The notes under the pieces were generated by a model that was given only the letters and a program-made list of their open reading frames with translations, searched no databases and was not told the DNA's origin. This document shows positions 12,604-26,149 of a stretch of 64,000 bases of DNA, piece by piece. The stretch is from Chamaea fasciata (taxonomy: Eukaryota; Chordata; Aves; Passeriformes; Sylviidae). The translations under genes and the position numbers were made by a program. Within the stretch, counting starts at the first letter, position 1. Each line of letters opens with the position of its first letter. The stretch lies in the NCBI GenBank assembly GCA_029207755.1, contig JARCOQ010000071.1, positions 62,001 to 126,000 on the forward strand, given 5' to 3'.

Positions 12604-12935
12604 TCAGAGAATCACGGGATCAGCAAGGTTGGAAAAGACCTTGGACATCATCAAGTCCAACCTGTGCCCTGACACCACCTTGTCTCCCCTGAGCCTCGTC
12701 TTCTCCAGGATGAACAGCCCCAGACCCCTCAGCTGCTCCTCACAGGACTTGTGCTCCAGACCCCTCAGCACCCTTGTTGCCCTTCTCTGGACACGCTCCA
12801 GCCCCTCCATGTCCTTCCTAAATTGGGGGGCCCAGAACTGGGCGCAGCACTCGAGGTGCTGCCCAACCAGTGCCGAGCACAGGGGAAGAATCACTGCCCT
12901 GCTCCTGCTGGCCACACCATTCCTGATCCGTAGGA
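12604..12935 (-). mobile_element. CR1 fragment with the end of ORF2 and the 3' UTR
   Basis: The minus-strand reading encodes [17 protein letters not shown], the characteristic C-terminal part of CR1 reverse transcriptase ORF2, followed by [14 protein letters not shown]. The plus strand begins with agaatcacggg, the antisense of the CR1 3' terminus. It is 5'-truncated, as usual for CR1. The 5' break at about 12935 abuts a diverged copy of the arm LTR-like repeat. Confidence 0.9.
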
Positions 12936-12944
12936 GTGCCGGGG

Positions 12945-13330
12945 GCTGGGTGAGGGAAATGGTGGGGAGGGGGTGGGACAAAGTCGGATTGATTGTGAGC
13001 CATGAAGGGTCTTGATTTTTCATATCTATTCAGACTGCATTAGAATGTGTTGGGGGTCAATATCATTTGGCCATTGCTGATATCAGTCTACAAACAGGAT
13101 CATGAAACAGGTCAAAACAGTTCTCTCTGCCTTGTTTTCTATACATTATATTCACTTTGAATACACTTCTGAAATCTCTATAATTGACCACAGAAGAATT
13201 GAAAGCTTAAAATATTTCCAGGGGCTTTTCTTGTTTGAGCGTTTTGAACAAATATTGATGAGCCTTTCTCACTGAATTCCTGAACTGAAGAGCTCAAGAA
13301 AGAAGAGGCCCCTGCAGTAGTAAAATTCAT
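12945..13330 (-). mobile_element. Diverged, internally deleted copy of the arm repeat
   Basis: Blocks around gattgattgt, the cttgattttt/tattca stretch, and ctgaattcctgaactgaagagct near 13272 match the inner arm copy (about 15945-16085 and 16860-17040) in the same order, with the middle of the repeat missing. It is more diverged than the arm copies are from each other, so it is an older copy. Confidence 0.6.
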
Positions 13331-16049
13331 CATCAGCCTGCAAGGGGCTGAAGATCCATCCTCATCAGAGCAGGAATGAACAGAAATGGGCACAGCTTTC
13401 TGGCTGCCCCAGCTTGGGGATGGGCCCTGGGCCTGGAGCAGGAGCAGCTCTGCAGGGCCCCAAGGCTGGCGCTGTTGTGCTGGCCTGGGCAGATGGGATG
13501 GCAGCAGGGGCTGCAGAGCTCTCAGGACCTCAGGGACAGGGGAGCAGGGCACACAGGAAGCCTCTTCTGCCTTGGCCCAGCACCTTCCCCATGGCTGGGG
13601 CTGAGTCCTCTCTGAGCTGCAGCTGCTGCTGTGCCCTTGCGAGGGGCTGAGGCCGTGGGGCCCCTGCCCAGAGCCGCCTGCCCTGAGCAGAGCTGTGGGG
13701 CCAGAGGTGGCTGAGCTGTGCTGGGGAGAGACCCCTGGTGCTGCAGAGAGCTCAGGGCAGCTGGCAGAGCTTGCAGGGAGCTGGGCTGGGCTGGGAGAGC
13801 CTGACCCAGAAACCATCAGTGTCCATCTCAGCCTGTGTGAGCGTGCAGGGGCAGGACTCAGGCCAGCCCTTGTGGGGCAGGGCCAGCGCCTGTGGAAGGC
13901 ATTGAAAACAGGCAAGTGCCCCACAGAGGAGGCTGCTCTGTGCCCTTGGTGGCACGGACAGAGCAGGGAGGGGGCCAGGACATTTGTCACCCATGCCAGC
14001 CTCTGTCCCCAGGCATTGCCAGCCCCGGCTGCTCAGCCCAGGTTTGCGGGGCAGTTTGGCTCTGGCCCAGCTCCATCCTCCCGTGGGGCTCAGGGCCTGT
14101 TCCTGGCCATGGCCAGCCCTGCCCGGCCTCTCTGCTGGCCCAGAGCCCGGCAGAGCCTGGGGCAGGGCTGTCTGTGCGGGCCCACAGGGGCCACGGGCTG
14201 TGCAGGAGCTGGCAGAGGCTGCCCAGCAGGGAGGCCATGGGGCACAGAGCCCCAAGGCTGCTGTGGGCACCACGGCACAGGGGCCGTTCCCCCCCGCAGT
14301 GCTCCTGTCCCGCGCGGGGGCTGTGGCACCGTGGCTGGCCCAGGGCGGCACAAAGGGGCCACGCGGCCGCTGCCGGGGCTGACAGCAAGGCCAGGCACAC
14401 GCGAGGAATTGCTGGGCATCGCCTGCGCTGGGCAGGGCTGACTGTGCCAAAGGCACAGCTCAGCTGCCCTTGGTGGCTGCAGGAAAAGTCCAGAGCCCAA
14501 AGAGCCTCCATGGCTGTGCTGGAGACCAGGGCTTGGGGAGGGAAAGGCAGGGCTGCTGCGGGATGGGCAGGGGATTGAATTCCAGCACTCATCCTGTTCT
14601 CTGATGATCCTGGCACCATGCTGGTCCCTGTTGCAGCCTGGAGCAGAGCAGATGTTTATGGGACAGGAGCCCTCTGGGGCTCTCCGGGACGTGCACCTTG
14701 CAAGGTGCGCTGCTCCCACTACAGCTGTTCTCTGAGAGATGCCAATCCCAGCTCGGCACCTCAGGGCACAAGTGGCACCGCCTGTTCATGCACACACAGC
14801 TGATGTCTGCCTGGAAAGGGGCACAGGTTTTCGTACTTGTGCATTTCATAATATACAAGCATATTTTTATTATCTGGGTCGTTTGAGTAGTTGAGGAAAT
14901 GGCAAAGTTTTCCCACCAGAAATTTCCTGGATCTACTATATTCTTCTACTGATGGCATAACAAGAAATACTGCTCTTCTCTAGTTGTGTCAAAAAGATTC
15001 CGTTTATTATTTTCTTCACCTATTCCTTCTGGTGTTTCTAGCTCTCCTGTTTCAATTGCCATGACTACGGACATTTCTTTACTAGACCAGCTGGATCTAT
15101 GTCCTTCCCGAGTCTCCCTGATTTCCTCCTCCAGACACTCTCTGGTCATTCAAGTGCCTCTCAACTGACTGGTTTCATGCTTTGATCTTCAGGGAGTTGC
15201 CCAATCTCTCTGAAGTTCACAGAAGTATCGTATCAGTCAACATCTTAAGTGTGTCTGTATCTATCACAGAATTTCCTTTTCGTATGTCTTTGTCGAAAAC
15301 TCTTCCTGCATGGAAAGCCCTTGGGGATGGTGGACATGTCAGATGCTGCTGGGACATCACAGAGAGCTGAGGGAAGAGCTGGGATGCTTATTAAACTGTA
15401 TGGTGTTCAACTTCTGTTTGTTGGCAAGAAACCTTTCTGTGCCTCCGAGTCTCACCAGTCCCGGAGCCCCAAAGGACACAAACCTGGTGAGTTGTGGTTC
15501 CCACTCCGGTGGCACTTGCACCTTGGCTCTGCACAGGAGAGCTCTTCATTCACTTGTTCTCTTTTCCTTCCTCTAGGCATGGAGGGAGCTCCTGTCTTCA
15601 GCGTGTGCAAAAAACAAATCTGGCCAGAATCGGGGCAGGGAGGTTTTGGGGAGACCTTGGGATCTGTGCTGGGCACAGGAGGTCTTTTCCATTGGTCTGA
15701 GAGTGTCTGCTGTGGAAAGTGGATGTTAATACCCAGCAGAGAAATGACTTTTGCATTTTACGCAGCTGTGCCTTCCCCTGGGTTTGTGTGCTGACAAGAA
15801 ATGAACATCCCTCTGTGTCTCAGGCAGCTCCTCCAAGGAAAGCAGGTGGGAATTGGAGCCAAGGAGCTGAAAGCTGCAGGTGCAGCCTGGGGTGGAAGGA
15901 GCTCAGATTTGCACAAGGCTGCTCTGAGTCCCAGGGCTTGGATGGGGGAAATGGTGGGGTGGGGGTAGGGACAGAGTCTGATTGATTGTCAGTCAGGAAG
16001 GGCCTTGATTTTCATAGCTATTCAAAGTGAATTAGAAGGTACTTGTGAT

Positions 16050-16935
16050 TTATTAAAAAAATATGAATATCGAGCTAATACTGATATCCAACTGAGGGGG
16101 ACAAAAACTTTCTAACAGTTTAAAGTTAGAAAGTGTATGTCTGTTGCAGCACCGGGCGGCATGCGGGGTGGCTCCCAAATACACACCGCAATTTACAGAC
16201 AATCACAGAGTCCTTTTATTTACAAAGATGTTGAATACCCAAAACACAAATGCGTATTCAGAGCCCCCCCCCCCCCCCCCCCATCCCATTCTCCGCTTAG
16301 TATGGTAACTAGCCAAAAAACAATTAAGCATGCTAGTTTGGCCTTTGAAATGGGTCGGTGCTCCTTTTCAAGGGGAGGGGGGCTTAAAATAAGAAAGTAA
16401 GATGAGTCGTCCTTGCTCTGAACTTTCTACCTTTTCAATGCAAATGTGACAAATGAGCTCTGGTAGGACTCCCATTTCTCCAGGTGCATGACTTTCAATG
16501 GGTTTCTGAATAGGGAGTTTCTGTAATCGTCTTGTGCTCCTAAATCTATTTATCAGGTTCTCTGTTCTTCATTACAAACCCAGCTAAGCAAAACATAAAG
16601 TTGACAAGCAATCAGTTATTGAGGCCTGGGAAAGTTAATTCAAATCTGGTTTCCCTTAACTAACCACAAACTTTTAATTTTTAGCAAACTTTAATTAATT
16701 CCTACAAAGCTTATCTCTAACTAAAATCTTAACCTCCCTAAAATCCTTAATTCTTTAAAGTCTATGTCTCACTTGGATTCAATGCCAATTGGAGATTGCA
16801 CATATCAGTGTATTAATAGGGAATAAAACCTCTAAACAGGACCATAAAAATCTTTTCTCAGTGTCCTTTAAAATATTATACATTCACTTGGAGGACAGTT
16901 CTAAAATCTGTCCAATTAACCAGAAAAATTTGAAA
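16050..16935 (-). mobile_element. LTR-like dispersed repeat, right arm copy b'
   Basis: This is the mirror of 9300-10180. It differs mainly by a run of about 18 C at 16265-16282, where the left arm has a shorter G run at 9951-9962. Confidence 0.55.
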
Positions 16936-18000
16936 ACTTAAATCAAATTATTCCCCGAGGCTTGGCCTGTTAACGTGTTCTGAATGTTGATGGAGCCCTG
17001 GGCCACTGAATTCCTGAACTGAAGAGCTGAAGGCTGAACAAGCCTCTGGAGAAGTCCAACCCAGCAGCAGCCTCCAAGTGTCTGAGGGAGGGTGTCACAG
17101 CTCCCACTGAGGCCACCCCTGCCCAGAGACCGTGGGGGAATGGGCAGACAAGGAGAGCGTCCCTGGGGCTGGGCAAGCAGAACTCAGAGGCACCAGCGGG
17201 TCCAGGTGGGAAACGGAGTGTGGGATGTGGCTGTGAAAGCCCTGCCTGGGCTGTGCCAAGCAGGACAGAGAAGCCCTGAGCCCCAACCCCCAAACAACTC
17301 TCTCCGTGAGACATTGCAAAGGAATTACAATTGTTTGTGTACTCTGAGTTGGAAACAATGGAGAAGTACCGACAAGAGATTCTCAGAAGCTTAAAACAAC
17401 AAAACAGCCTTTACTGGCAACTTTAGAAAATCAGAGAAACTTGAGCAAAAGCTTTACTATGACATTCAGTCAACAAAAAAACACTGCTCAAAGCGTTAAC
17501 TTGGCCCATTCAACTTCACAAACTGGAAGCCTGCTCAATTTTAAGTTAAGCAAAATTTGCAAGAAGAGGGAATTAGAAGAGGAAGACACAGAAAGAGAGA
17601 AAGACAAATAAAATATAGAGAGATAGAGAGAAGAACACACCCTGCTACCAGCTCCTGGATTCCAGCAGTGTTCAGACAGAAATTCCAAGAGGAGCTAGGG
17701 TCAACATGTGTGCTTGCCTTGTGGTCAGCCTAAAATACCCCTTGGTCTTCCTGGGCCCCTCCCCCAGATGGGACTTTGGGTCATCTGGTCACTCAGGAGC
17801 TGGGCTGGGGGCTGCAGAGGTGGGTGTGGAGCATTGCCTTTGGTGTGCCAGGGATTGGCAGACACTGCTGGGCTGGGATAGAGGCTCTGGGGGATTTGGG
17901 TTACAGGGTCAAGTCAATGCTTTGAGAAGTGCTGGGGTTCAGGGCAGGGTAAGGCTGCCTCTGCCCCTTCCTCCCCCTCACACGAAATGTTTCCAGCCAA

Positions 18001-18440
18001 CAATCTCCTCCAGTCTCTCACAAGAGGCAATGTTGGAGGTGGAATCCCAGTTCTGGCCGTGGGCACCTGGACAAGAAGGACAGTTCTTTTCCGTAGGAAG
18101 GAAAGTACAGAGCCCCAGGGTTTGGAAGGCAGGTGAGAGACTCACCAGGCCAAGGTCACCCAGACTTGTCATTAATGGCAGATTTTGTCTGGGAGCAGGC
18201 TTTGGATAGAGGGAATTTTTGGAGGTGGAATCCCAATCTCAGCCATGGGCACCTGGAGAAGCAGGACAGGGGTTTTTTTCCCATTGGAAGGAAAGCACAA
18301 AGCCTTCCCTAGAGTTTTGGGGACAGATGGGAAGTGACCCTTGTGAAACCACTGCCAGCCAGACTTGTCCTGACAATATTCCCATGGGAACTATCCCTGG
18401 ATATAAGGAAGTTTAGCAGTGAAATCTGAATTCTGGCCGT
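18001..18440 (-). repeat. Three-unit tandem repeat, ~188 bp period (right arm)
   Basis: This is the mirror of 7790-8230 with the same three units and only isolated differences. Confidence 0.7.
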
Positions 18441-20039
18441 GGCTGGTGCATTTGCCAGCATTGCCATGGGTTAGCACAGGAGGGGGAGATTTCCCCTTCG
18501 AGAGAAGCTCGTATTTCAGTTTTTGCATTCAGGCAGCTCCAGATCCCTCAGCTTTGGTTGCACGGCAGCTGGAAATGCAAGCGCAGGAGCTCTCTTTGGG
18601 CCCAGCCACAGCAGGTGACAGCAAGGACAGGGCCCTGGCAGTGTGACATGTGCAGAGAGCGCCTTCAGCAAACGCTGGGGGCTGGAACTCTGTGCAGAAA
18701 AGGCCCCGGGGGTCTCTGCACCCAGGCTAAAGGAACAAAGTTCCATTTCTGGCCTGGCTGGGGAGCACCACAATGGTGCCTTTTCAGGGCAAGCTTCCAT
18801 TGCCGGCTGTTCTCTGAGCCCCAGAGGGGATTCCGGGGGGCCAAGGGACTGAGAGAGGGACTGTGCAGGAGCCGGGAACAGTGAGAGAGCCCAGGCTCTG
18901 GATTTGTGTTTATTTTAGAACTTCCCGTGTGTCTAAAACATTCCTTGCATGGTTCTGCCTTGGGAAAGGGGAACTTCCTTGGTGGCACCTTGGGCTTGGC
19001 ACACACCTGAGGATGTTATAAATGATCAGAGCCAATTTCCAAAATCAAAGATTTATTTAACAAATTTGAAAAGCAATTTCGGGAAACGCCACGATAAATC
19101 AGGACAACATCGTTCGAATGTTGGGTGGACAACCCGGGAGCAGCAAAGGGTGCTTCTCCGGAGTACTGCCCACAAATTCGGGGTCTCAGGGGAGGTGTTT
19201 TAGACCATTTTTCTACCCTGAGGCGAAAACAAGACGGTAACAAAGAACCCGAAGAACATGACATCATGTACATAACATAATCATTGAAATGTCTGGTGTC
19301 CGCAAGGGATATCTGAAAGAGTTTCCTGAGAAATTGAGAAGACGTCTGAATGAAAAGTCTCCGAATCTTCTGTCAGAAGGTTTCTGCCCAGATTGGTATC
19401 GGATCTCCTGATGAGCTGTGAAGATGTGGCCAGCCCATGCTTAATGGGCCGTTTCCCGGTTACCTCTCTGGCAGATGTCGAGGTAACACCTTTGGACTGG
19501 GAAATGACTGTGGTATGCGAAGAGATGCCCTGGAACTCTTTCCAGGAATTCAGGGGTTTTTTACATTCCACTGCAAAGTTTTAATACACACAATTTTAAT
19601 CCACGAATTTAATACTATGTATCCATTACAAGGAGATTGTCTGTTTTCCATGGGGAAGCTCAGGGGTTTTAGATTGCTAAAATAAAAGAAAGGAAACCCC
19701 TCGTTGCCTGAGTGCACCCAGTTCTCCGAGCAAAGCAGGTCCCACGTGAGCGAGGAGAGGCAGGATGGAGTTGGGGAATGTGGAGCAAGGTTGTCCACTG
19801 GGTCAGAGCTCAAGGCACAGCTTCTCTGAGCAGGCCAGACCTGCCTGCTTAGGAGAGTCCCTGGGTCAATATGAGTCACTGAATGCTGCAATCACCTCTG
19901 CTCTCAAGAGAAAAATACACCCCTGAAAATAGGAATGTGCGTTTATTAGAAGCCCTTTGAAATATTTCTCCGTAACTCTAGGAAAAAAGATCTCCCAATG
20001 AATTGCAACAGACCACGGGGAAATCAAGGGAGAGCTGAG

Positions 20040-20812
20040 AGATGAATTTCAAAGGAGGTAAGGATTTGAGAAAAGTTCATGTTTTAGCTAAAGATAAGCT
20101 TTGCCAGAATTAGTTAAAGTAGGTAGATAGATAAGCTGTGCTGGAAAGAATTAGAAGTTAATGGTTAGATGAAAGGATTCCGATCAAGGATAACGATCCT
20201 GGATCTAAATAACTAATTGCTTGTCATTTTTGTGTTTGTTTAGCTGTGTTTATAATGAGAAACAGAAGAAACTGATAAATAGATTTAGGAACACAGACAA
20301 TTGTAAATCCTCGAGCATCCTAAAACCCATTCAACAGTCACGGAGAAAGGAAACAGGAGTTTGACCAGTTATCATTTATCTTGATATCCATTGTAAAGGT
20401 TGAAAGTTCACAATGAGGAAGACTCCACTTACTTCCTTTTTTTACGCCCCCTCCCCATATAAAGGACCACTGACCCAATTCAAAGAACAAACTACACATG
20501 CTTAATAGCTTTTTAGCTAATTATAATATGAAGCAGAGAATGGGAGGTTTTAGCGCTATAAATATGTATTAGTATTTTGGATACTAAATAAATATATGTA
20601 AGTATTAGTATAATATGTATTAGTATTAGTGCTATAAATATGTATTAGTATTTGAATGTGTAACTTGGCAGTGCATTTTAGGGAGTGATCGCACACAACT
20701 GCCTGGCGTTGCATTGAGCATACACTTTCTAACTCTAAACTGTTAGAGAGTCTTCTGTCTGTCACAGTTGGGTATCGATAGTAGATCAATATCCATATTT
20801 TAGTAAGTCAGC
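20040..20812 (+). mobile_element. LTR-like dispersed repeat, right arm copy a'
   Basis: This is the mirror of 5467-6240. It contains a 47 bp excess of short TA-rich repeats (variants of tattagtat and ataaatat) at about 20575-20640 that the left arm lacks. Confidence 0.55.
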
Positions 20813-21825
20813 AGTGGCACAGGAAACTCCCAGCTGATGGGAACAAACTTTCTGGCTGACTTCAGAGGCCAGGACAGAACTGAGTGGTTTCCCTCCTGTC
20901 CCCCAGGCCTTCCTGGCCCCAGGGGCTGATGGCATTTGTGCTCCCTCAGGTTCATCTCCCCACACCAACACCATGGGGGTGCTCAGGCCTGCTCTGGGCA
21001 CTGCAAACAGGGGCTCCTGAGCCAGAGCTGCCGTGTCTGTGCCTGCAAGGATGCGGCCCCCGTGTGAGCTGGGAGAGAGGCCAGGGCTGCAGAGCGGGGA
21101 TGTTGTTGGCAGGTGCATGAGGACGCTCTGGGACGCTGCCCGGGGGTGTCCAGCACAGTGGGGATGGATCAGCCCCTGCTCTGCTGCTCCTTCCCGTCTC
21201 CCCCAGGGACCCTGCAGAGCCCCAGCCGTGCTGTTTGCCCCCAGCCTGCCCACGGCCACCCTGGGGCTGCTCACGGGGCTTTTCCGTGCACAGCATTGGG
21301 CCTGGGCGTGTTCTGGAGAGAGCCTGGGCAAGGAGCCTGGAGCAGCGAGGCCCTGCCCTGAGGCGTCAGCGCTGCCCCAGCGGAGCCCATGGCCTGTCCC
21401 TGCTGCAGCCCCGGCACTGCCAGCCCCAGCCCTGTGCCCGGCGCCGAGAGCACTCCGGCCCTACAGCAACACCAGGGCCAGGAGGGCAGCGGGGCAGGGC
21501 CACGGGAGCAGCGCTGCCAACACCAAGGGCTGCTGCTCCTGGGCACAGCTGCTGTGCCAGCACTGATCTGCCCCCAGCTCTCATCCAGAGAAGAGAACCA
21601 AAGGGGGATCTCTGCAGAAAACTTGCCTGCCAGATCCTTGGGTTCCTTTAAAGCCACCAGGAGTGCAGCCCCTCATTGACACAGTCTGTGGCCACAGGGA
21701 AGGTGGAGACAAACAAAATGAGAAATGGCACAAACAGTGACACTGCTTTGTGGACAATATTACAAAAGTAAAACAAAGGAAAAGAACCTCCAAAGTAAAG
21801 CAACAAGAGGTATCAAAAATGACTT

Positions 21826-22783
21826 TTATGACAAGTGATTTTGAGAAACTGGCCAGCAGTTTAATGTTTGTGAAACCATCCAGCCATCAGTCTTCCACAC
21901 TGCAGCCCCGAGCTCCTGCTTCCTCAGGCTGCAGATGAGGGGGTTCATGGCTGGAGGCACCAGCGAGAACAGAACTGACAGGGCCAGATCCGGGGATGGG
22001 GAGGAGATTGGGGGGGCTTCAGATAGGCAAACATGGCAGTGCTGAGGAATAGGGAGAGCACAGCCAGGTGAGGGAGGCAGGTGGAGAAGGCTTTGTGCCG
22101 TCCCTGCTCAGAGGGGATCCTCAGCACAGCCCTGATGATCTGCACATAGGAGAAAACAATGAACACAAAACAACGTAATCCTAAAGAGATGGAAAAACCA
22201 ATGAACCCAAACTCCCTGAAGCAGTAGTTGGACTAGGAGAGCTTGAGGATCTGGTGAACCTCGTGGAAGAACTGGCCCAGCGCATTGCCATGGCACAGGG
22301 GCAGGGAAAATGTATTGGCCGTGTGCATGAGAGCATTGAGAAAGGCACTGGCCCCGGCAGCTGCTGCCATGTGGGCACAAGCTCTGCTGCCCAGGAGGGT
22401 CCCGTAGTGCAGGGGTGTGCAGATGGACACAGAGCGGTCATAGCACATGATGGTCAGGAGCAAATACTCTGCTGACATGAAGAACAGAAAGAAAAAGAGC
22501 CGTGCAGCACCTCCCGTGTAGGAGATGGTCCTGGTGTCCCAGAGGGAATTGTGCATGGCTTTGGGGACAGTGGTGCAGGCCGCTGAGGGCCAGGTTGAGC
22601 AGGAAGAAGAACATGGGGCTGTGCAGGTGGTGGCCGCAAGCTATGGCACTGATGACGAGGCCGTGGCCCAGGAGGGCAGCCAGGGAGATGCCCAGGAAGA
22701 GGCAGAAGTGCAGGAGCTGCAGCTGCCGCGTGTCTGCCAATGCCAGCAGGAGGGAAGCGGCTGATGGAGCTGCTGTTGGACAT
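21826..22783 (-). pseudogene. Olfactory receptor pseudogene, OR14-like (right arm)
   Basis: This is the mirror copy of the left-arm receptor, starting with MSNSSSI at 22783. It shares the two early frameshifts and the TAG after ILKLS, so those defects predate the arm duplication or were spread by conversion. It keeps Asp-Arg in the MCYDRS version of the DRY motif. It has one extra defect: a base lost after the YLKPP codons shifts the last ~50 residues out of frame (21945-22010). That deletion is shared with the spacer fragment but not with the left arm. Confidence 0.88.
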
Positions 22784-24180
22784 TTGCTGTGGCTGCACAT
22801 GGGGACATGTTCACGGATAAAGGACAGTGACAAGTCAGGACAGGCTGCTTTGAGCCAAACATGGGTCATTCTCTGTGGACTGTCCCACTGTGATTCACCC
22901 ACCCTTGTTCCTGCTCTGGGAAAACCTTCACCCAGGTCCCTGCCTGAGCTCCAGTTGTGCTGTCTGAGTGTGCCAGGAGCAGCCAGGCCTGTGCATGGGG
23001 GCTCTCCAGGAGCCGTCCCTGCCCCGCTGCCCTGGGTTTTTGGCCATGTGGCAGAGGGACAAGCCTGGATATTCAGGATTTGTCAGTGGAATCACTCCTA
23101 ATGCAGAAAGGCTTGTTGCCATCTTCACTCCCACTTCTAAAGGGCATGGAGAACAGGAAGGAATTATAGGCATTATTTTCCTGCCCACACATCATTCCTG
23201 GTATACTGAGGTCAGAAATCCCCAGCATTTCTGCTGCACCAGACCTTGCCCAGAGCAGAGGGATCCCTGAATGTCTCACCCTCTCCAAAGGTCTCTGGGC
23301 AAGGTCCTCAGCACCCCCTTCTGCCAAGGACACTCACAGCTCCCTTGGCAAACCCAACAGCATTTCCTCAGCTGTGGCATCCCTGCACTTCCCCGTGGCA
23401 CATTCAGGGAACTGCCAGAGGCTCTGGCACAGATCTGCAGGCAGGAGGGCAGCTCAGAGCTTGGAAGGACGCAGCAAGGAGATCCCCGGGTGTGCCCATG
23501 ATGGGGTCTCAGGGAGGGGGCTCAGCTCATTCCCCTTTCCCATGGACTGCTTTGCCCACAGCCACACAGGTCACAGGGAAGCTCGGACACCCCATTCCCA
23601 TGGACACAGCTGCCTGGCAAGAGTCCCAAGGGCAGTGCCTGGCTCAGCTGCTGCAAATGCCAGAGCCTCCCTGAGAGCACCAGATGACAGTGACAGTATC
23701 AGGGGAGGGCAGAACCAAGAGAAGATGTTGTGGGGCTGTGCCTGGGAGGGCAGGGCAGACACAGCCAGGCACTCAGGACAGTGTTCCCCTGCCCAGCTGT
23801 GCACAGCACCTCCCACACACCCACAGTGCCCTCCTGCCCCCAGCACTGCTCTGTTCAGCCCCCTCTCCTTCCCTGAGCCTCTCCCTGGGCCTGGACATTT
23901 CCCTCCTGAGAGGAGCCTTGTCCCTGCCAGTGCTCACAGAGCCCATCCCACCCTCTGCGCCCTGGGCCCAGCCCTACAGAAACCTGCCTGTCTGCAGGGC
24001 CCGGCCTGGGGCAGGGTCTGTCTGCAGCTGGGCAAGGGCAGCTCAGGAGAGCCCTGCTGGGCCCTGCAAAGGGGATGCTGCTGCTGCTGCTGAGGGCTGA
24101 GGAGTGGCTGAAGGCCCTTTGGGAGGCTCCCAGCAGAGAGACTGACCACCCAAAGTTACAAACCAGGAGTCTCTGTAAAT

Positions 24181-24252
24181 GATTAAACATGACTCTGATG
24201 ATCCTAGGTGTCCCTTTCAACTCAGAATGTTCGGTGGTTCTGTGATTACAAT
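24181..24252 (+). mobile_element. CR1 3'-end fragment (right arm)
   Basis: This is the mirror of 2025-2095 and shows the same CR1 tail in sense orientation. Confidence 0.65.
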
Positions 24253-26149
24253 TCCTGTTCTGCTTCACTCATCCTCTTTTGCCTATAATCAGAAGAGAAA
24301 AAAACGCCTTGCAACAGCGTTACAACAGTAAAGTAAAAACCAGACCTTTCTTGGAAACTTCCAGGTGTCTCAGTGGGAATGAGGAACACCCAGCCCCTGA
24401 TTTCAACAATTGATTAGAGGTTGATTAATTAGGATATTTAACAGAAACATCGAATAGGAAATTCAGTATCCACAGCTACAAACCCCTGGGTCAACCCATT
24501 GGAGTAGGTCCAAGGGCTTCTTTGTGCCACTTTTTTTTCTGACTGCTCACACTCTGGTTTAAAAACAAAATGTTCATCTTGTAGGTCCACTTCCTGACAA
24601 TAAGACTGGGCAGTATTTCAGGAATATATTTTGAAGCTTATTGTTCTAAAATCTAAGATAAAGGGTAGGAAATGTTGTAGAGTTAATTAAAGATTATAGT
24701 AATACAAGTATATAAAAGTAGTTGAATAGAGTCATAGTAGTTGAATAGAGTTGATTAAAGATAATAGTTTTATAACTACATAATAGTAGTCAACAGAGCT
24801 ACGAATAAATGAAAAATGCATAAAAAGCAAAAATGTTTTTGTCATCACCCCAACTTTCCCATCCTTCTCCAAGCAGGAAATTGAAAACACTCTCAGGAAA
24901 GCTCCTGGTCTTTGCAGCAATACCAGGCTTAGCTTCCTTTGGCAAGTGTCCTCCGGAGCTGTGCCCAGGCTGGTCTGGAGCTGGGAGCAGCCCTGCCCCA
25001 CACAGCCCCTCTCAGCAGCAGCACCTGCCCTGCTCAGGGTGGCTCCTTCCCCCCACAGCTTCTCCCCAGCGCTGGCAGCAGCTCCCCGGGCCAGCTGAGA
25101 GCTGTCCCTGGCAGGCAGCAGAGTCCCTGGCCCAGCGCAGCGCCCTGGGCTGCAGGACCCTGCTCTGCTCGACAGCCCTGGGCACCCCTGGCTGCAGCCC
25201 CGGCTGCTCAGCCCTGCAGCAGAGCCCGGCAACAGGGAGCTGCCCTGTGCTGTGCCTCGGGTGCTGCAGCAGGGACACCCAGCCCTGCCCTGGGGCCACA
25301 TGCCTGCTCTGCAGCCACGCTGAGAGTCCTCCTGGAAGGGCCTTAAAGCTGTGGGATGTGCCAGCTTCAGGAGATCCCTGCAGGAGCTGCAGCTTCTCTT
25401 CCCCCAGCCTGGGAGTGACTCTTCCTAACGCTGCGAGGATTTCTCCCCCAGTGAGCCCTCAGTGAGCTCTGCTCGGTGCTGCCAGCCCAGGCTGAGTTGA
25501 AGCCCTCTGTGCCTGTGTGCTGTGCCCGGGGTGGCTGCAGGCAGTGCCCCAGCCCTGCTGGGCTGGGCACAGGAGCTGCTCCTGGGCAGAGCTGTCTCTC
25601 TGCAGCGCTGCCCTTGCCAGGAGCTGCCTCTGTGCCAGGAGCCCGGCCCAGCTCAGCAGCACAGACACGGCACAAGGGCTTGAGTGACCCTCTCCAGGCT
25701 TGTGCTGGGGCCCTGAACATCAGTCCCTGAGAGGGAGCTGGAGAAACCTCTCAAGAATTCAAAGTCAGAATCCAGCTCCAAAGTTTCTTGAAGTTTTACT
25801 GGGTCCCGCTGAGGGACACGACAGAGAAAGTGTCCCCAGGCCCCAGCCAGAGCAGAGAAGTGCAGGCAGTGATGACACGTGGGGACAAAGAGGAGCCAAG
25901 TCTTGGTGCCCTGGGCCACAGCAGCCTCTGTGCCACCAAGGGCCGTGAGGAGTCACCTTGTCCTGAGGCCCTGGGGCCTCCTGGCACAGCCCCGGCAAGC
26001 CTGGGCACTGTCAGCCCCTTGTCCTGCCCTCAGCATCCCCCTCCCATCCCAGTGGCCTCAAGGATGTGCTGGAAGGAGTCCCTGGGGAGCCTTGGTCAGG
26101 AATGGCCCTGGGGGCTCCTTAATGCTCCCAGGGACTGCAGGCTTTTCAA

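Larger units (their letters stand above)
10759..15470. other. Palindrome spacer
   Basis: The 4.7 kb between the arms is not palindromic. It starts inside an OR coding fragment (direct copy of the left-arm OR 3' end and flank, to 12100), continues with about 500 bases I cannot classify, a CR1 fragment (12604-12935), a diverged, internally deleted copy of the arm LTR-like repeat (about 12945-13330), and then about 2.1 kb (13340-15470) of GC-rich then ordinary sequence in which I recognise no gene, RNA or repeat family. Confidence 0.85.
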
